A DNA stretch of 64,000 bases from Bacillota bacterium (GTDB lineage: Bacteria; Bacillota; Clostridia; Caldicoprobacterales; DTU083): NCBI GenBank assembly GCA_029549985.1, contig JAKPIB010000037.1, positions 94,365-158,364 of the forward strand, in the 5' to 3' direction. Below are positions 18,329-25,757 of this stretch, one piece after another (positions within the stretch are counted from its first letter, which is position 1; every line of letters starts with the position of its first letter). Below the pieces are notes generated by a model. It was not told the origin of the DNA. It saw only the letters and a program-made list of their open reading frames with translations, and ran no database searches. Position numbers and translations under genes: made by a program.

Positions 18329-20098
18329 TTGCAGACCAAAAAGATACTGAAGCATTTCATAAACTATTACAGGCCTCACAAGGGTTTGTTCATCCTGGAT
18401 ATGGTCTGTGCTTTCACGATTGCTGCCATAGATCTGTTTTTCCCTATGCTTACCCGCGAGGCGGCCAGCACCATGATACCCGCCGGTGAAATAGAGACCT
18501 TCTTCATATTCATAGGAGCCCTGTTTGTTTTGTACATAATCCGCACGATACTGCAGTATATAGTGCATTACTGGGGGCATGTGCTGGGGGTCCGCATGGA
18601 ATACGACATGCGCCGCGACCTGTTTTCCCATCTTCAGACCCTGTCCTTCAGGTTTTATGACAAGAACCGGACCGGCCATATCATGTCCAGGATGGTGAAC
18701 GATCTGAACGAGATCACGGAGCTGGCCCACCACGGCCCTGAGGACCTGTTCCTGTCCCTTGTCATGCTCATAGGCTCGTTTTTCCTCCTGCTGACCGTCC
18801 AATGGCAGCTGGCCCTGATCGTATATGCCCTCGTGCCCTTTATGATGTGGTTTGCCTTCAAGTACCGCAGGCAGATGAACGAATCCTTCAAAAAGCTCAG
18901 GGTCAGCCTGGCTGACGTGAACGCCCGGCTGGAGTCAAGCATCTCAGGCATACGGGTGGCCAAATCCTTTTCAAACGAGGAATACGAAAAAAGCAAGTTC
19001 GATGAGGGAAATCTAAGGTTCAAGGAATCAAAATACGCTGCATACAAGGACATGGCCGTTTTCCAGACAGGCATCGAATATTTCGCCAACATACTCAATA
19101 TCGTAGTGGTAGCGGTGGGCGGATTTTTCGTATACAAAAAGCTTATGGACATCTATGACCTGCTGGCTTTCATAATGTATGTGGGGATCTTCCTGCAGCC
19201 CATAAGGCGGCTCAGCAACTTCATGCAGCAGTTTGAATCCGGAGTGACAGGGGTAGAGCGCTTCCTTGAGATAATGGAGGTCGAGCCTGATATAACGGAC
19301 GCGCCGGACGCCATAGAGCTCAAGGATGTCAAAGGCGATATCGAATTCAGGAACGTCAGCTTTTCCTATGACGGCAATGAAAAGGTGCTTCACGATATAA
19401 ACCTCAAGGTCCCGGCCGGCAAGACCATAGCCCTCGTAGGGCCTTCCGGCGGCGGCAAGACCACGCTCTGCCACCTCATACCCAGGTTCTATGAGGTAAA
19501 GAGCGGAGAGATCCTGATCGACGGCCAGGACATCAGGAGATACACCCTCAGGTCCCTGCGCAGCAACATAGGCCTGGTCCAGCAGGATATATTCCTGTTC
19601 GCAGGCACCATAGGGGAGAACATCCGGTACGGCAATATCGAGGCAGGGATGGATGAGGTCATCGAAGCGGCAAAGAAAGCGAATATCCATGACTTCATTA
19701 CAAGCCTGCCTGACGGTTATGACACCCAGGTGGGGGAGCGTGGCATAAAGCTGTCCGGGGGCCAGAAGCAGCGGATATCGATAGCCCGTGTGTTCCTGAA
19801 GAATCCGCCCATACTCCTGCTGGATGAGGCGACCTCCGCCCTGGACAAAGAAACGGAGATAAAGATCCAGAAGGCGCTCGAAGACCTGTCAGCAGGCCGT
19901 ACGACCCTGGTGATCGCCCACAGGCTCTCTACCATCAAAAATGCGGATGAAATCATAGTCCTGACCGAAGACGGCATCGTTGAAAGGGGCACCCATGAAG
20001 ACCTGATGGCCCTTGACGGGGCATATTCAAGCCTGTACCGGGCCCAGTTCAAGGACCTTGATGCCCTATGCGAGGATGCTGCCCCAGGGTTGTCGTAG
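18329..20098 (+). CDS. ABC exporter, permease-ATPase fusion (homodimer type)
   Basis: A 589-residue exporter with six membrane helices followed by a nucleotide-binding domain that has every consensus element: Walker A GPSGGGKTT, signature LSGGQKQR, Walker B ILLLDEATSALD and the switch histidine in VIAHRLST. Because both catalytic glutamate and LSGGQ are intact, it probably works as a homodimer, unlike the pair at 9368-12891. The substrate is unknown; close families export drugs, lipids or peptides. The start is TTG 18329, nine bases after AAGGAG. It is the first gene of a co-directional run that continues, with gaps below about 90 bases, to the terminator at 25355. Confidence 0.92.
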   Translation: MQTKKILKHFINYYRPHKGLFILDMVCAFTIAAIDLFFPMLTREAASTMIPAGEIETFFIFIGALFVLYIIRTILQYIVHYWGHVLGVRMEYDMRRDLFSHLQTLSFRFYDKNRTGHIMSRMVNDLNEITELAHHGPEDLFLSLVMLIGSFFLLLTVQWQLALIVYALVPFMMWFAFKYRRQMNESFKKLRVSLADVNARLESSISGIRVAKSFSNEEYEKSKFDEGNLRFKESKYAAYKDMAVFQTGIEYFANILNIVVVAVGGFFVYKKLMDIYDLLAFIMYVGIFLQPIRRLSNFMQQFESGVTGVERFLEIMEVEPDITDAPDAIELKDVKGDIEFRNVSFSYDGNEKVLHDINLKVPAGKTIALVGPSGGGKTTLCHLIPRFYEVKSGEILIDGQDIRRYTLRSLRSNIGLVQQDIFLFAGTIGENIRYGNIEAGMDEVIEAAKKANIHDFITSLPDGYDTQVGERGIKLSGGQKQRISIARVFLKNPPILLLDEATSALDKETEIKIQKALEDLSAGRTTLVIAHRLSTIKNADEIIVLTEDGIVERGTHEDLMALDGAYSSLYRAQFKDLDALCEDAAPGLS

Positions 20099-20146
20099 TA
20101 CGGGCAGGCTTAGGATATCACCTCATGTCCGACAGGAGGGTAGGGT

Positions 20147-20779
20147 TTGAAAACATATCTGACGGTAGGCAGCCAGGCTGCCCATGAAATAACAATAAAC
20201 AAGTCGAGGTTCATCGGTCTGGCCTTTAGCATAGAAGATGAGAGTGATATCGCCCTGTGCCTGGACAGGGCGAGGGTAGAATACCCTGCCGCGACCCATT
20301 ACTGCTATGGGGCAGTCATCGGCCAGGACGGGCTTATCCAGCGGTTTTCCGATGACGGCGAACCGGGGGGCACTGCGGGCATGCCCATACTCCAGGTGCT
20401 TGTCCAGAAGGAGCTCAGGAACGTCCTGGTAGTGGTGGTCAGGTACTTCGGGGGTATAAAGCTCGGGGCAGGCAGCCTGGTGAGGGCTTATACGCAATCG
20501 GCCGTCGAGGTCATCGATAAAGCCGGTATCGTCAGGATGGTGCCGGGCAGCAGGGGCCTGCTGACCCTTGGCTATACCCAGCTGGGAAGTGTGGAATACC
20601 TGCTCAGGCAATGGGGGATAGGGATCGAGGATATAGCTTACAGCGACAAGGTCAGCATCAGGGTCACAACGGATATGCCCTGGGATGAGCTTTGCGGGCG
20701 GATAAGGGACGCCTGCAGCGGAAACGTTCAAATAATACGGCTGGACGATATCTATCTTGCAAAGCATCCCGGGCCCTGA
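20147..20779 (+). CDS. YigZ/IMPACT-family protein
   Basis: A 210-residue member of the UPF0029/IMPACT family. The N-terminal domain shows the conserved [15 protein letters not shown] and [16 protein letters not shown], with [19 protein letters not shown] next; the C-terminal domain is a short ferredoxin-like fold. Bacterial YigZ proteins bind nucleic acid in structures and are widely conserved, but their role is not settled; an RNA or stress-linked role is proposed from the eukaryotic IMPACT protein. Translation starts at TTG 20147, six bases after AGGAGGG. Confidence 0.9.
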   Translation: MKTYLTVGSQAAHEITINKSRFIGLAFSIEDESDIALCLDRARVEYPAATHYCYGAVIGQDGLIQRFSDDGEPGGTAGMPILQVLVQKELRNVLVVVVRYFGGIKLGAGSLVRAYTQSAVEVIDKAGIVRMVPGSRGLLTLGYTQLGSVEYLLRQWGIGIEDIAYSDKVSIRVTTDMPWDELCGRIRDACSGNVQIIRLDDIYLAKHPGP

Positions 20780-20832
20780 TATATTTGCCGCAACCAGAGT
20801 ATAGCAATAGAAAGCAGGAGGGTGATCAAGCT

Positions 20833-21522
20833 GTGTTGGAAAAACTCAAAGAGCAGGTTTTACACGCCAACCTGGAGCTTCCCGGGAGAGGCCTGGTGAT
20901 ATACACCTGGGGCAATGTGAGCGGCATCGACCGCGAACAGGGCCTGGTGGTGATCAAGCCGAGCGGCGTGCCCTATGAGCAGCTTGAAGCGCGGGACATG
21001 GTCGTTACGGACCTTGAAGGCAACGTAGTGGAAGGGAGCTTAAGGCCATCATCGGACCTGAAGACCCATCTGGTGCTGTATCGCGCCTTTGAAAGCATAG
21101 GAGGCATAGTGCATACCCATTCGACCTGGGCAACGGTCTGGGCCCAGGCCGGGCTCTCCATACCGCCGCTGGGGACCACCCACGCCGATTACTTCTATGG
21201 AGAGGTCCCGTGTACGCGGAGGATGACCCTGGATGAGATCCAGGGGGACTATGAGCAGCTTACAGGTACTGTCATCCTTGAGGCATTTGCCGGGCTGGAT
21301 CCTGGATTCGTGCCCGGAGTCCTGGTCAACAACCACGGGCCCTTCAGCTGGGGCAAGGATCCGGCTGAGGCCGTACACAATGCCGTTGTACTGGAGCAGC
21401 TGGCCTGTATGGCATATCATACTCTGAACCTGAACCCCGAGGTGAAGCCGATAAGCCAGGGCCTGCTTGACAGGCATTTCCTGCGCAAGCATGGCAAAAA
21501 TGCTTATTACGGCCAGGGCTGA
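20833..21522 (+). CDS. araD: L-ribulose-5-phosphate 4-epimerase
   Basis: A class II aldolase-family enzyme that converts L-ribulose-5-phosphate to D-xylulose-5-phosphate, sending arabinose into the pentose phosphate pathway. With GTG 20833 as start (10 bases after AGGAGGG) it has 229 residues, almost exactly the length of Escherichia coli AraD. Key residues align well: Asp75, His94 and His96 in VHTHS and His168 in NNHGPFSWG correspond to catalytic Asp76 and zinc ligands His95, His97 and His171; Tyr in the final NAYYGQG matches Tyr229. No araA or araB is nearby, so the rest of the pathway must be elsewhere. Confidence 0.93.
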   Translation: MLEKLKEQVLHANLELPGRGLVIYTWGNVSGIDREQGLVVIKPSGVPYEQLEARDMVVTDLEGNVVEGSLRPSSDLKTHLVLYRAFESIGGIVHTHSTWATVWAQAGLSIPPLGTTHADYFYGEVPCTRRMTLDEIQGDYEQLTGTVILEAFAGLDPGFVPGVLVNNHGPFSWGKDPAEAVHNAVVLEQLACMAYHTLNLNPEVKPISQGLLDRHFLRKHGKNAYYGQG

Positions 21523-21572
21523 TACATACAATAACCTAGATGTTTAAAGGGAAATGCGGCGGAGGTGATTCG

Positions 21573-22229
21573 ATGGAATGGGAAGCATTGCTCAGGGTCT
21601 TCCTCGCCATGGTTTTCGGCGGCATCATTGGCCTTGAACGGGAAATAGGCAACCGGCCTGCCGGCTTTCGTACCCATACGCTGGTATGCATGGGCTCCGC
21701 CCTTGTGATGCTGACCTCAGAGTATCTTATAAACACATACAGCGATTTGTCCATACCCGACCCTGCCCGGCTGGGGGCTCAGGTCATAAGCGGCATAGGC
21801 TTTTTAGGTGCCGGTACGATCATAAAGGACGGTTCCAGGGTAAGAGGGCTGACGACTGCAGCAAGTCTCTGGGTCACAGCCTGCATAGGTATTGCGATCG
21901 GGGCAGGCTTTTACTGGGGTGCCCTCATTGCTGCGGTGTTTTCCTACATAACCCTGTTCCTGCTCAAAAAGTTCGAAGGCTTTATGACGGGCCTAAGGGG
22001 ATATGACCTCCAGGTAGAGCTGTTGAACAAACCGGGCCAGATAGCCAGGGTGACGGAGGTACTGGGCTCACTCGACATCAGTATCAGGGACATAAAAATC
22101 ATGCCCGGTGAGGACGAATGGGCGATAATATGGTTCAAGATCATTATGCCGAAGGGCTTGTCTGAAGCTGCGCTTTTGGCAGAGCTTGACCGGCTTGAAG
22201 GCGTCAGGGTCTGCGATGAGCCGGAATGA
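21573..22229 (+). CDS. MgtC/SapB-family membrane protein with ACT-like C-terminal domain
   Basis: A 218-residue inner-membrane protein. About five transmembrane segments cover the first 140 residues and include the family motifs GLERE, AGFRTHTLVCMGSA and GIGFLGAGTIIKDG. The C-terminal 75 residues (LQVELLNKPGQIARVTEVLG) look like an ACT fold, which suggests ligand sensing. MgtC proteins are linked to survival at low Mg2+ and to control of ATP synthase in pathogens; the role in an anaerobe is not known. ATG 21573 follows GGAGGTGATT; an upstream in-frame ATG at 21540 lacks a ribosome-binding site. The stop codon lies inside a perfect inverted repeat (22225-22241). Confidence 0.9.
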   Translation: MEWEALLRVFLAMVFGGIIGLEREIGNRPAGFRTHTLVCMGSALVMLTSEYLINTYSDLSIPDPARLGAQVISGIGFLGAGTIIKDGSRVRGLTTAASLWVTACIGIAIGAGFYWGALIAAVFSYITLFLLKKFEGFMTGLRGYDLQVELLNKPGQIARVTEVLGSLDISIRDIKIMPGEDEWAIIWFKIIMPKGLSEAALLAELDRLEGVRVCDEPE

Positions 22230-22241
22230 CCGGCGGTCATT
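22225..22241. repeat. 17-base inverted repeat over the mgtC stop codon
   Basis: AATGACCG-G-CGGTCATT is a perfect inverted repeat. As RNA it would form a 7-bp stem with a 3-base loop, but no T tract follows, so it is not a typical terminator. It may be a protein-binding site or chance. Confidence 0.3.
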
Positions 22242-22310
22242 GACAGCGTGCTGCGGTGTCATAACACAGGCCTTGGATGCTTTATATAGATGAAAGGAGG
22301 AATCGTGGAT

Positions 22311-23357
22311 TTGAAGGACTTTCTTAAAGAGCTCATAGAGATACCGGGTGTGTCCGGCTATGAAGCAGAGATAGCAGGATACATTGCCAATGAATTCAGA
22401 CAGCATTGTGATGAAGTAGTTACAGACCCCTTTTACAACGTATACGGTATAAAACGGGGAGCGGGGGACAAGTCAAATCCGAAGGTCATGCTGGCGGCCC
22501 ATATGGATGAGATAGCCCTCATGGTAAAGGATATCGACAAATCCGGATTTTTAAGGTTCACCAATATAGGCGGGGTCGATCAGAGGATCCTTCTGGCCCA
22601 GGAGGTCATAGTCCACGGCAGGGATAAGCTGACGGGCATAGTGGCAGTGATGCCGCCTCACCTGCTTTCGCCGGAGGATGCATCCAGGGCGATCGAGATG
22701 AAGGACATGTACATAGACCTGGGGCTTCCCTGTGAAAGGGTTAAGGAGCTCGTCCAGGTAGGTGACCTTATAACCTTCAAAAGCCCCCTGGTCTCGATGC
22801 TGGGCTCCTTTGTGAACGGCAAGTCCATAGACGACAGGGCCGGGGTCGTGATCCTGAATGAGGTCATGAAGGAGCTGGACAAGCTGGTATACCAGGCCGA
22901 GGTATGCTGTGTGGCTACCGTCCAGGAGGAGGTAGGCACAAGGGGCGCCATAATCAGTACATACAGGGCTGAGCCGGATATAGGGATCGCCATAGACGTC
23001 ACCCATGGGGACACACCGGATGCCTCAAAGGACGATACCTATGCCATGGACAAGGGGATCGTCGTCTGCAAGGGCCCCAATATGCACCCCGGGCTGACTG
23101 AGAGATTTCTGGAGATTGCAAGAGAGTACCGCATGGATTGCCAGGTGGCCGTCTCGCCAAGGCCTACGGGGACCGACGCCCGTTCCATGCAGATATCCAG
23201 GGCAGGAGTACCGACCATCCTGGTTGAGATCCCCTTGAGATACATGCATACCACGGTGGAGACGCTCAACCTGGATCATATCAAATCGGCTGCAAGGCTG
23301 ATCGCGCTCTTTATCGCATCGCTGAAGGAGGGATGGCAGGAATGGTTGAGGTATTGA
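22311..23357 (+). CDS. M42-family metalloaminopeptidase (first of three)
   Basis: A 348-residue member of peptidase family M42 (deblocking or glutamyl aminopeptidase type; often mislabelled endoglucanase). Dinuclear metal site motifs are AAHMDEIALM (His ligand), DDRAGV (bridging Asp), VQEEVGTRGA (catalytic Glu and ligand) and a late MHTTVETL segment with the last His. M42 enzymes form tetrahedral dodecamers that trim peptides in the cytosol. The start is TTG 22311, nine bases after AAAGGAGG; the in-frame ATG at 22290 lies upstream of that site. It overlaps the next M42 gene by 16 bases. Confidence 0.92.
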   Translation: MKDFLKELIEIPGVSGYEAEIAGYIANEFRQHCDEVVTDPFYNVYGIKRGAGDKSNPKVMLAAHMDEIALMVKDIDKSGFLRFTNIGGVDQRILLAQEVIVHGRDKLTGIVAVMPPHLLSPEDASRAIEMKDMYIDLGLPCERVKELVQVGDLITFKSPLVSMLGSFVNGKSIDDRAGVVILNEVMKELDKLVYQAEVCCVATVQEEVGTRGAIISTYRAEPDIGIAIDVTHGDTPDASKDDTYAMDKGIVVCKGPNMHPGLTERFLEIAREYRMDCQVAVSPRPTGTDARSMQISRAGVPTILVEIPLRYMHTTVETLNLDHIKSAARLIALFIASLKEGWQEWLRY

Positions 23358-24358
23358 AAAGGCTGGCAGAAGCCAGAGGCGTCACAGGCAACGAGAATGA
23401 GGTAAGAGATATCATACTGGAGCTTGCAAGGCCCCTGGCGGATGAATGCTATGTGGACCGCATCGGCAATGTGATAGCGAAGAAGAAGGGCTCAAAGGGC
23501 GGCAGAAAAGTCATGATAGCCGCCCACATGGACGAGATCGGGTTCATTATCTCCAGGATCTCCGACAACGGCATGCTTAGATTTCTGCCCGTTGGCGGCA
23601 TAGACCAGCGTATCCTGGTGTCGAAGCGGGTGCTAGTGGGCAAGGACCGGGTGCCGGGGGTCATAGGAGTAAAGGCCATCCATCTACAGGAGCCTGATGA
23701 GCGCAGAAAGGTGATCAATCAAAAGCAGATGTACATAGACATAGGGGCAAGATCAAGGGAAGAGGCGGAAAAGGTAGTCAAAATAGGCGATTATGCATCC
23801 TTTGACAGCGACTTTGTCTGCTTTGGCGACAACAAGGTGAAGTCCAAGGCCCTGGATGACCGTGCAGGCTGCAGCATATTGCTTGAGCTGCTGAAAGATA
23901 CCTATGAATGTGACCTGTATGCATGCTTTACCGTCCAGGAGGAGATAGGCCTTAGGGGGGCTGAGGTCGCTGCCTACCACATCGAGCCTGATCTGGGCCT
24001 GGTGGTCGAGGGGACTACCTGCGCAGACCTGCCCGATGTCCCTGACCACCTGCATACGACCAGGATGGGCAAGGGGCCTGCCATTTCCTTTATGGACAAC
24101 AGCTCAATTGCCAATAAGGACCTGTTCAAGCGGATGGTGAAGACTGCGGAGGACAACTCCATCCCCTATCAGATCAAGGAAAATGTGGCCGGAGGCAACG
24201 ATGCGGGCAGAATACAGACCTCCCGCTCCGGCGTGCCGACTGTAGTAGTATCTGTTCCATGCAGGTACATACATTCACCGTCTTCGGTAATGGACCTGGA
24301 TGATTTCAAAAACACCCATCTCTTGATACAGAAATTCTTGAAAGGAGTTGAAGGCTGA
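23342..24358 (+). CDS. M42-family metalloaminopeptidase (second of three)
   Basis: A 338-residue paralogue of the preceding gene, with AAHMDEIGFI, LDDRAGCS, VQEEIGLRGAEVAA and PCRYIHSPSSVMD. All metal ligands are present. I choose ATG 23342, ten bases after AAGGAGG; an ATG at 23333 directly touches the Shine-Dalgarno. The start lies inside the end of the first M42 gene and the stop shares its last base with the start of the third, so all three are translationally coupled. Differences around the substrate pocket suggest complementary specificities, perhaps mixed dodecamers, as reported for archaeal TET peptidases. Confidence 0.92.
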   Translation: MVEVLKRLAEARGVTGNENEVRDIILELARPLADECYVDRIGNVIAKKKGSKGGRKVMIAAHMDEIGFIISRISDNGMLRFLPVGGIDQRILVSKRVLVGKDRVPGVIGVKAIHLQEPDERRKVINQKQMYIDIGARSREEAEKVVKIGDYASFDSDFVCFGDNKVKSKALDDRAGCSILLELLKDTYECDLYACFTVQEEIGLRGAEVAAYHIEPDLGLVVEGTTCADLPDVPDHLHTTRMGKGPAISFMDNSSIANKDLFKRMVKTAEDNSIPYQIKENVAGGNDAGRIQTSRSGVPTVVVSVPCRYIHSPSSVMDLDDFKNTHLLIQKFLKGVEG

Positions 24359-25350
24359 TGAAAAGGCTGCTTGAACTCTTGACCGGTACTTACGGCCCCT
24401 CCGGCAGTGAGGAGGACATAAGGGAGGTCATTGAAAAGGAAGTCAGGGAATATGCAGATGAAGTCTATACCGATGCCCTGGGCAGCTTGATCGCAGTGAA
24501 GAAGGGCAAGGGCAGGAAGGTGATGCTGGCCGCCCATATGGACCAGATCGGCCTGATAGTGACCGGTATAGACGATAATGGTTTCCTAAGGTTTTCCAAT
24601 GTAGGCGGCATATCCCCCTTCAACGTGATCCACAGGAAGGTCAGGTTCCAAAACGGAGTGACCGGTGTAGTCAGCTATGAAACCGAGCTGGAGGATATAA
24701 GGAATCTCAAGCTCGGCAAGATGTACATAGACATCGGAGCGAAATCAAAGGATGAAGCCAAAGCCCTTGTCAATATCGGCGACGTAGCCGTCTATGACGC
24801 GCCTATGGCTGTATGCGGCGACAGGGTCACCGGCTGCGCCATGGACGACAGGGCAGGCTGTGCGGTGCTGGTCGAAACCTTGAAGAGAGTCAGGAATACT
24901 GACCATGAGCTTTACTTCGTGTTCACCGTGCAGGAGGAGGTAGGCCTGCGCGGAGCCAGGACCTCAGCCTACGGCATCATGCCGGATATAGGCATATCCG
25001 TTGACGTCACCCTGACAGGCGACACACCAAAGTCAAGGCCGATGGCCATAAATCTGGGAGAAGGCCCTGCGATAAAGGTAAAGGATGCCTCCGTCATAGC
25101 CCATCCGAAGGTAAAGGAGCTTATGATCCAAAGGGCCAGGGAAGCCGGCATCCCCTATCAGCTTGAGGTCCTTGAGGCCGGCGGCACGGATTCAGGCGCC
25201 ATCCACCTGACCGGCGCAGGGGTGCCTTCGGGCGTTATATCAATACCCTGCCGTTATGTGCACAGCGCCCAGGAAATGGTGGACCTGAAGGATTTGACCC
25301 AAGCCGTTGAACTCCTGGTGACGATCCTGGAAAAGGAAATAGAGATATGA
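24358..25350 (+). CDS. M42-family metalloaminopeptidase (third of three)
   Basis: A 330-residue M42 peptidase beginning at ATG 24358, which overlaps the previous stop (TGATG). Metal-site motifs are AAHMDQIGLI, MDDRAGCA, VQEEVGLRGA and PCRYVHSAQEMVD. The residue after the first Asp is Gln here rather than the Glu of the two upstream copies, one visible divergence. A strong terminator follows, so the run that begins at 18329 ends here. Confidence 0.92.
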   Translation: MKRLLELLTGTYGPSGSEEDIREVIEKEVREYADEVYTDALGSLIAVKKGKGRKVMLAAHMDQIGLIVTGIDDNGFLRFSNVGGISPFNVIHRKVRFQNGVTGVVSYETELEDIRNLKLGKMYIDIGAKSKDEAKALVNIGDVAVYDAPMAVCGDRVTGCAMDDRAGCAVLVETLKRVRNTDHELYFVFTVQEEVGLRGARTSAYGIMPDIGISVDVTLTGDTPKSRPMAINLGEGPAIKVKDASVIAHPKVKELMIQRAREAGIPYQLEVLEAGGTDSGAIHLTGAGVPSGVISIPCRYVHSAQEMVDLKDLTQAVELLVTILEKEIEI

Positions 25351-25354
25351 ACAT

Positions 25355-25394
25355 AGCCCCCTGGACCAGGCTGAGCCTGTACAGGGGGCTTTTT
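25355..25394 (+). terminator. Rho-independent terminator after the M42 cluster
   Basis: AGCCCCCTG (25355-25363) pairs perfectly with CAGGGGGCT (25382-25390), followed by TTTT. The region from here to 25543 shows no further gene or signal that I can support. Confidence 0.92.
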
Positions 25395-25543
25395 ACCTGC
25401 CGAGTCTGTTTCATGCGATCCGTCTGTCGACTAATTGTAATATATAAAATTATGTTTGCCATCATATACAAGCAAATCTAATAATGAAATAAATTTACTC
25501 AAAAACCATTTGAGGACCGGCGGTGAACATTTTGCCAGTTTAT

Positions 25544-25573
25544 ATTGACGGAGGCCGTGGAATATCTTAAAAT
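25544..25573 (+). promoter_or_regulatory. Promoter for the yybP-ykoY riboswitch and P-type ATPase
   Basis: TTGACG (25544-25549, five of six) and TAAAAT (25568-25573, five of six) with an 18-base spacer. Transcription would start near 25580, immediately before the riboswitch aptamer. Confidence 0.7.
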
Positions 25574-25585
25574 ATAACTGAACCA

Positions 25586-25686
25586 ATAAAGGGGAGTAAT
25601 CCATTGCTTAAGGCAAGCGCTCCTGATCGTCATTACGGCGGCAGCCCGGTCAGGAGGCAGAGTTACTCTGGGGATGAGACCTTTAT
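25586..25686 (+). promoter_or_regulatory. yybP-ykoY manganese riboswitch (aptamer)
   Basis: The leader carries the two conserved blocks of the yybP-ykoY family, GGGGAGTA (25591-25598) and GATGAGACCTTT (25673-25684). Helix P1 is ATAAAGG (25586-25592) with CCTTTAT (25680-25686). Members bind Mn2+ at the junction of the two conserved loops. The 3' strand of P1 is also the 5' arm of the following terminator, so the two structures exclude each other: Mn2+ binding should favour P1 and allow read-through into the cation ATPase gene. This fits a detoxifying exporter switched on by excess Mn2+. Confidence 0.93.
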
Positions 25687-25717
25687 CCGGCTTTTGATGC
25701 TGGATAAAGGTTTTTTT
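25679..25717 (+). terminator. Riboswitch-controlled terminator
   Basis: ACCTTTATCC (25679-25688) pairs with GGATAAAGGT (25702-25711) around a 13-base loop, followed by a run of T. Seven bases of the 5' arm are shared with aptamer helix P1, which makes this the OFF structure of the switch. Confidence 0.93.
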
Positions 25718-25757
25718 GTTACAAACAATAATAAAAGACACTAACAGGGGTGGTTGA

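Noticed and set aside
22311..25350. Endoglucanase annotation for the three M42 genes
   Set aside because: M42 proteins have often been labelled CelM endoglucanases, but the His, Asp and Glu-Glu metal motifs are those of aminopeptidases.
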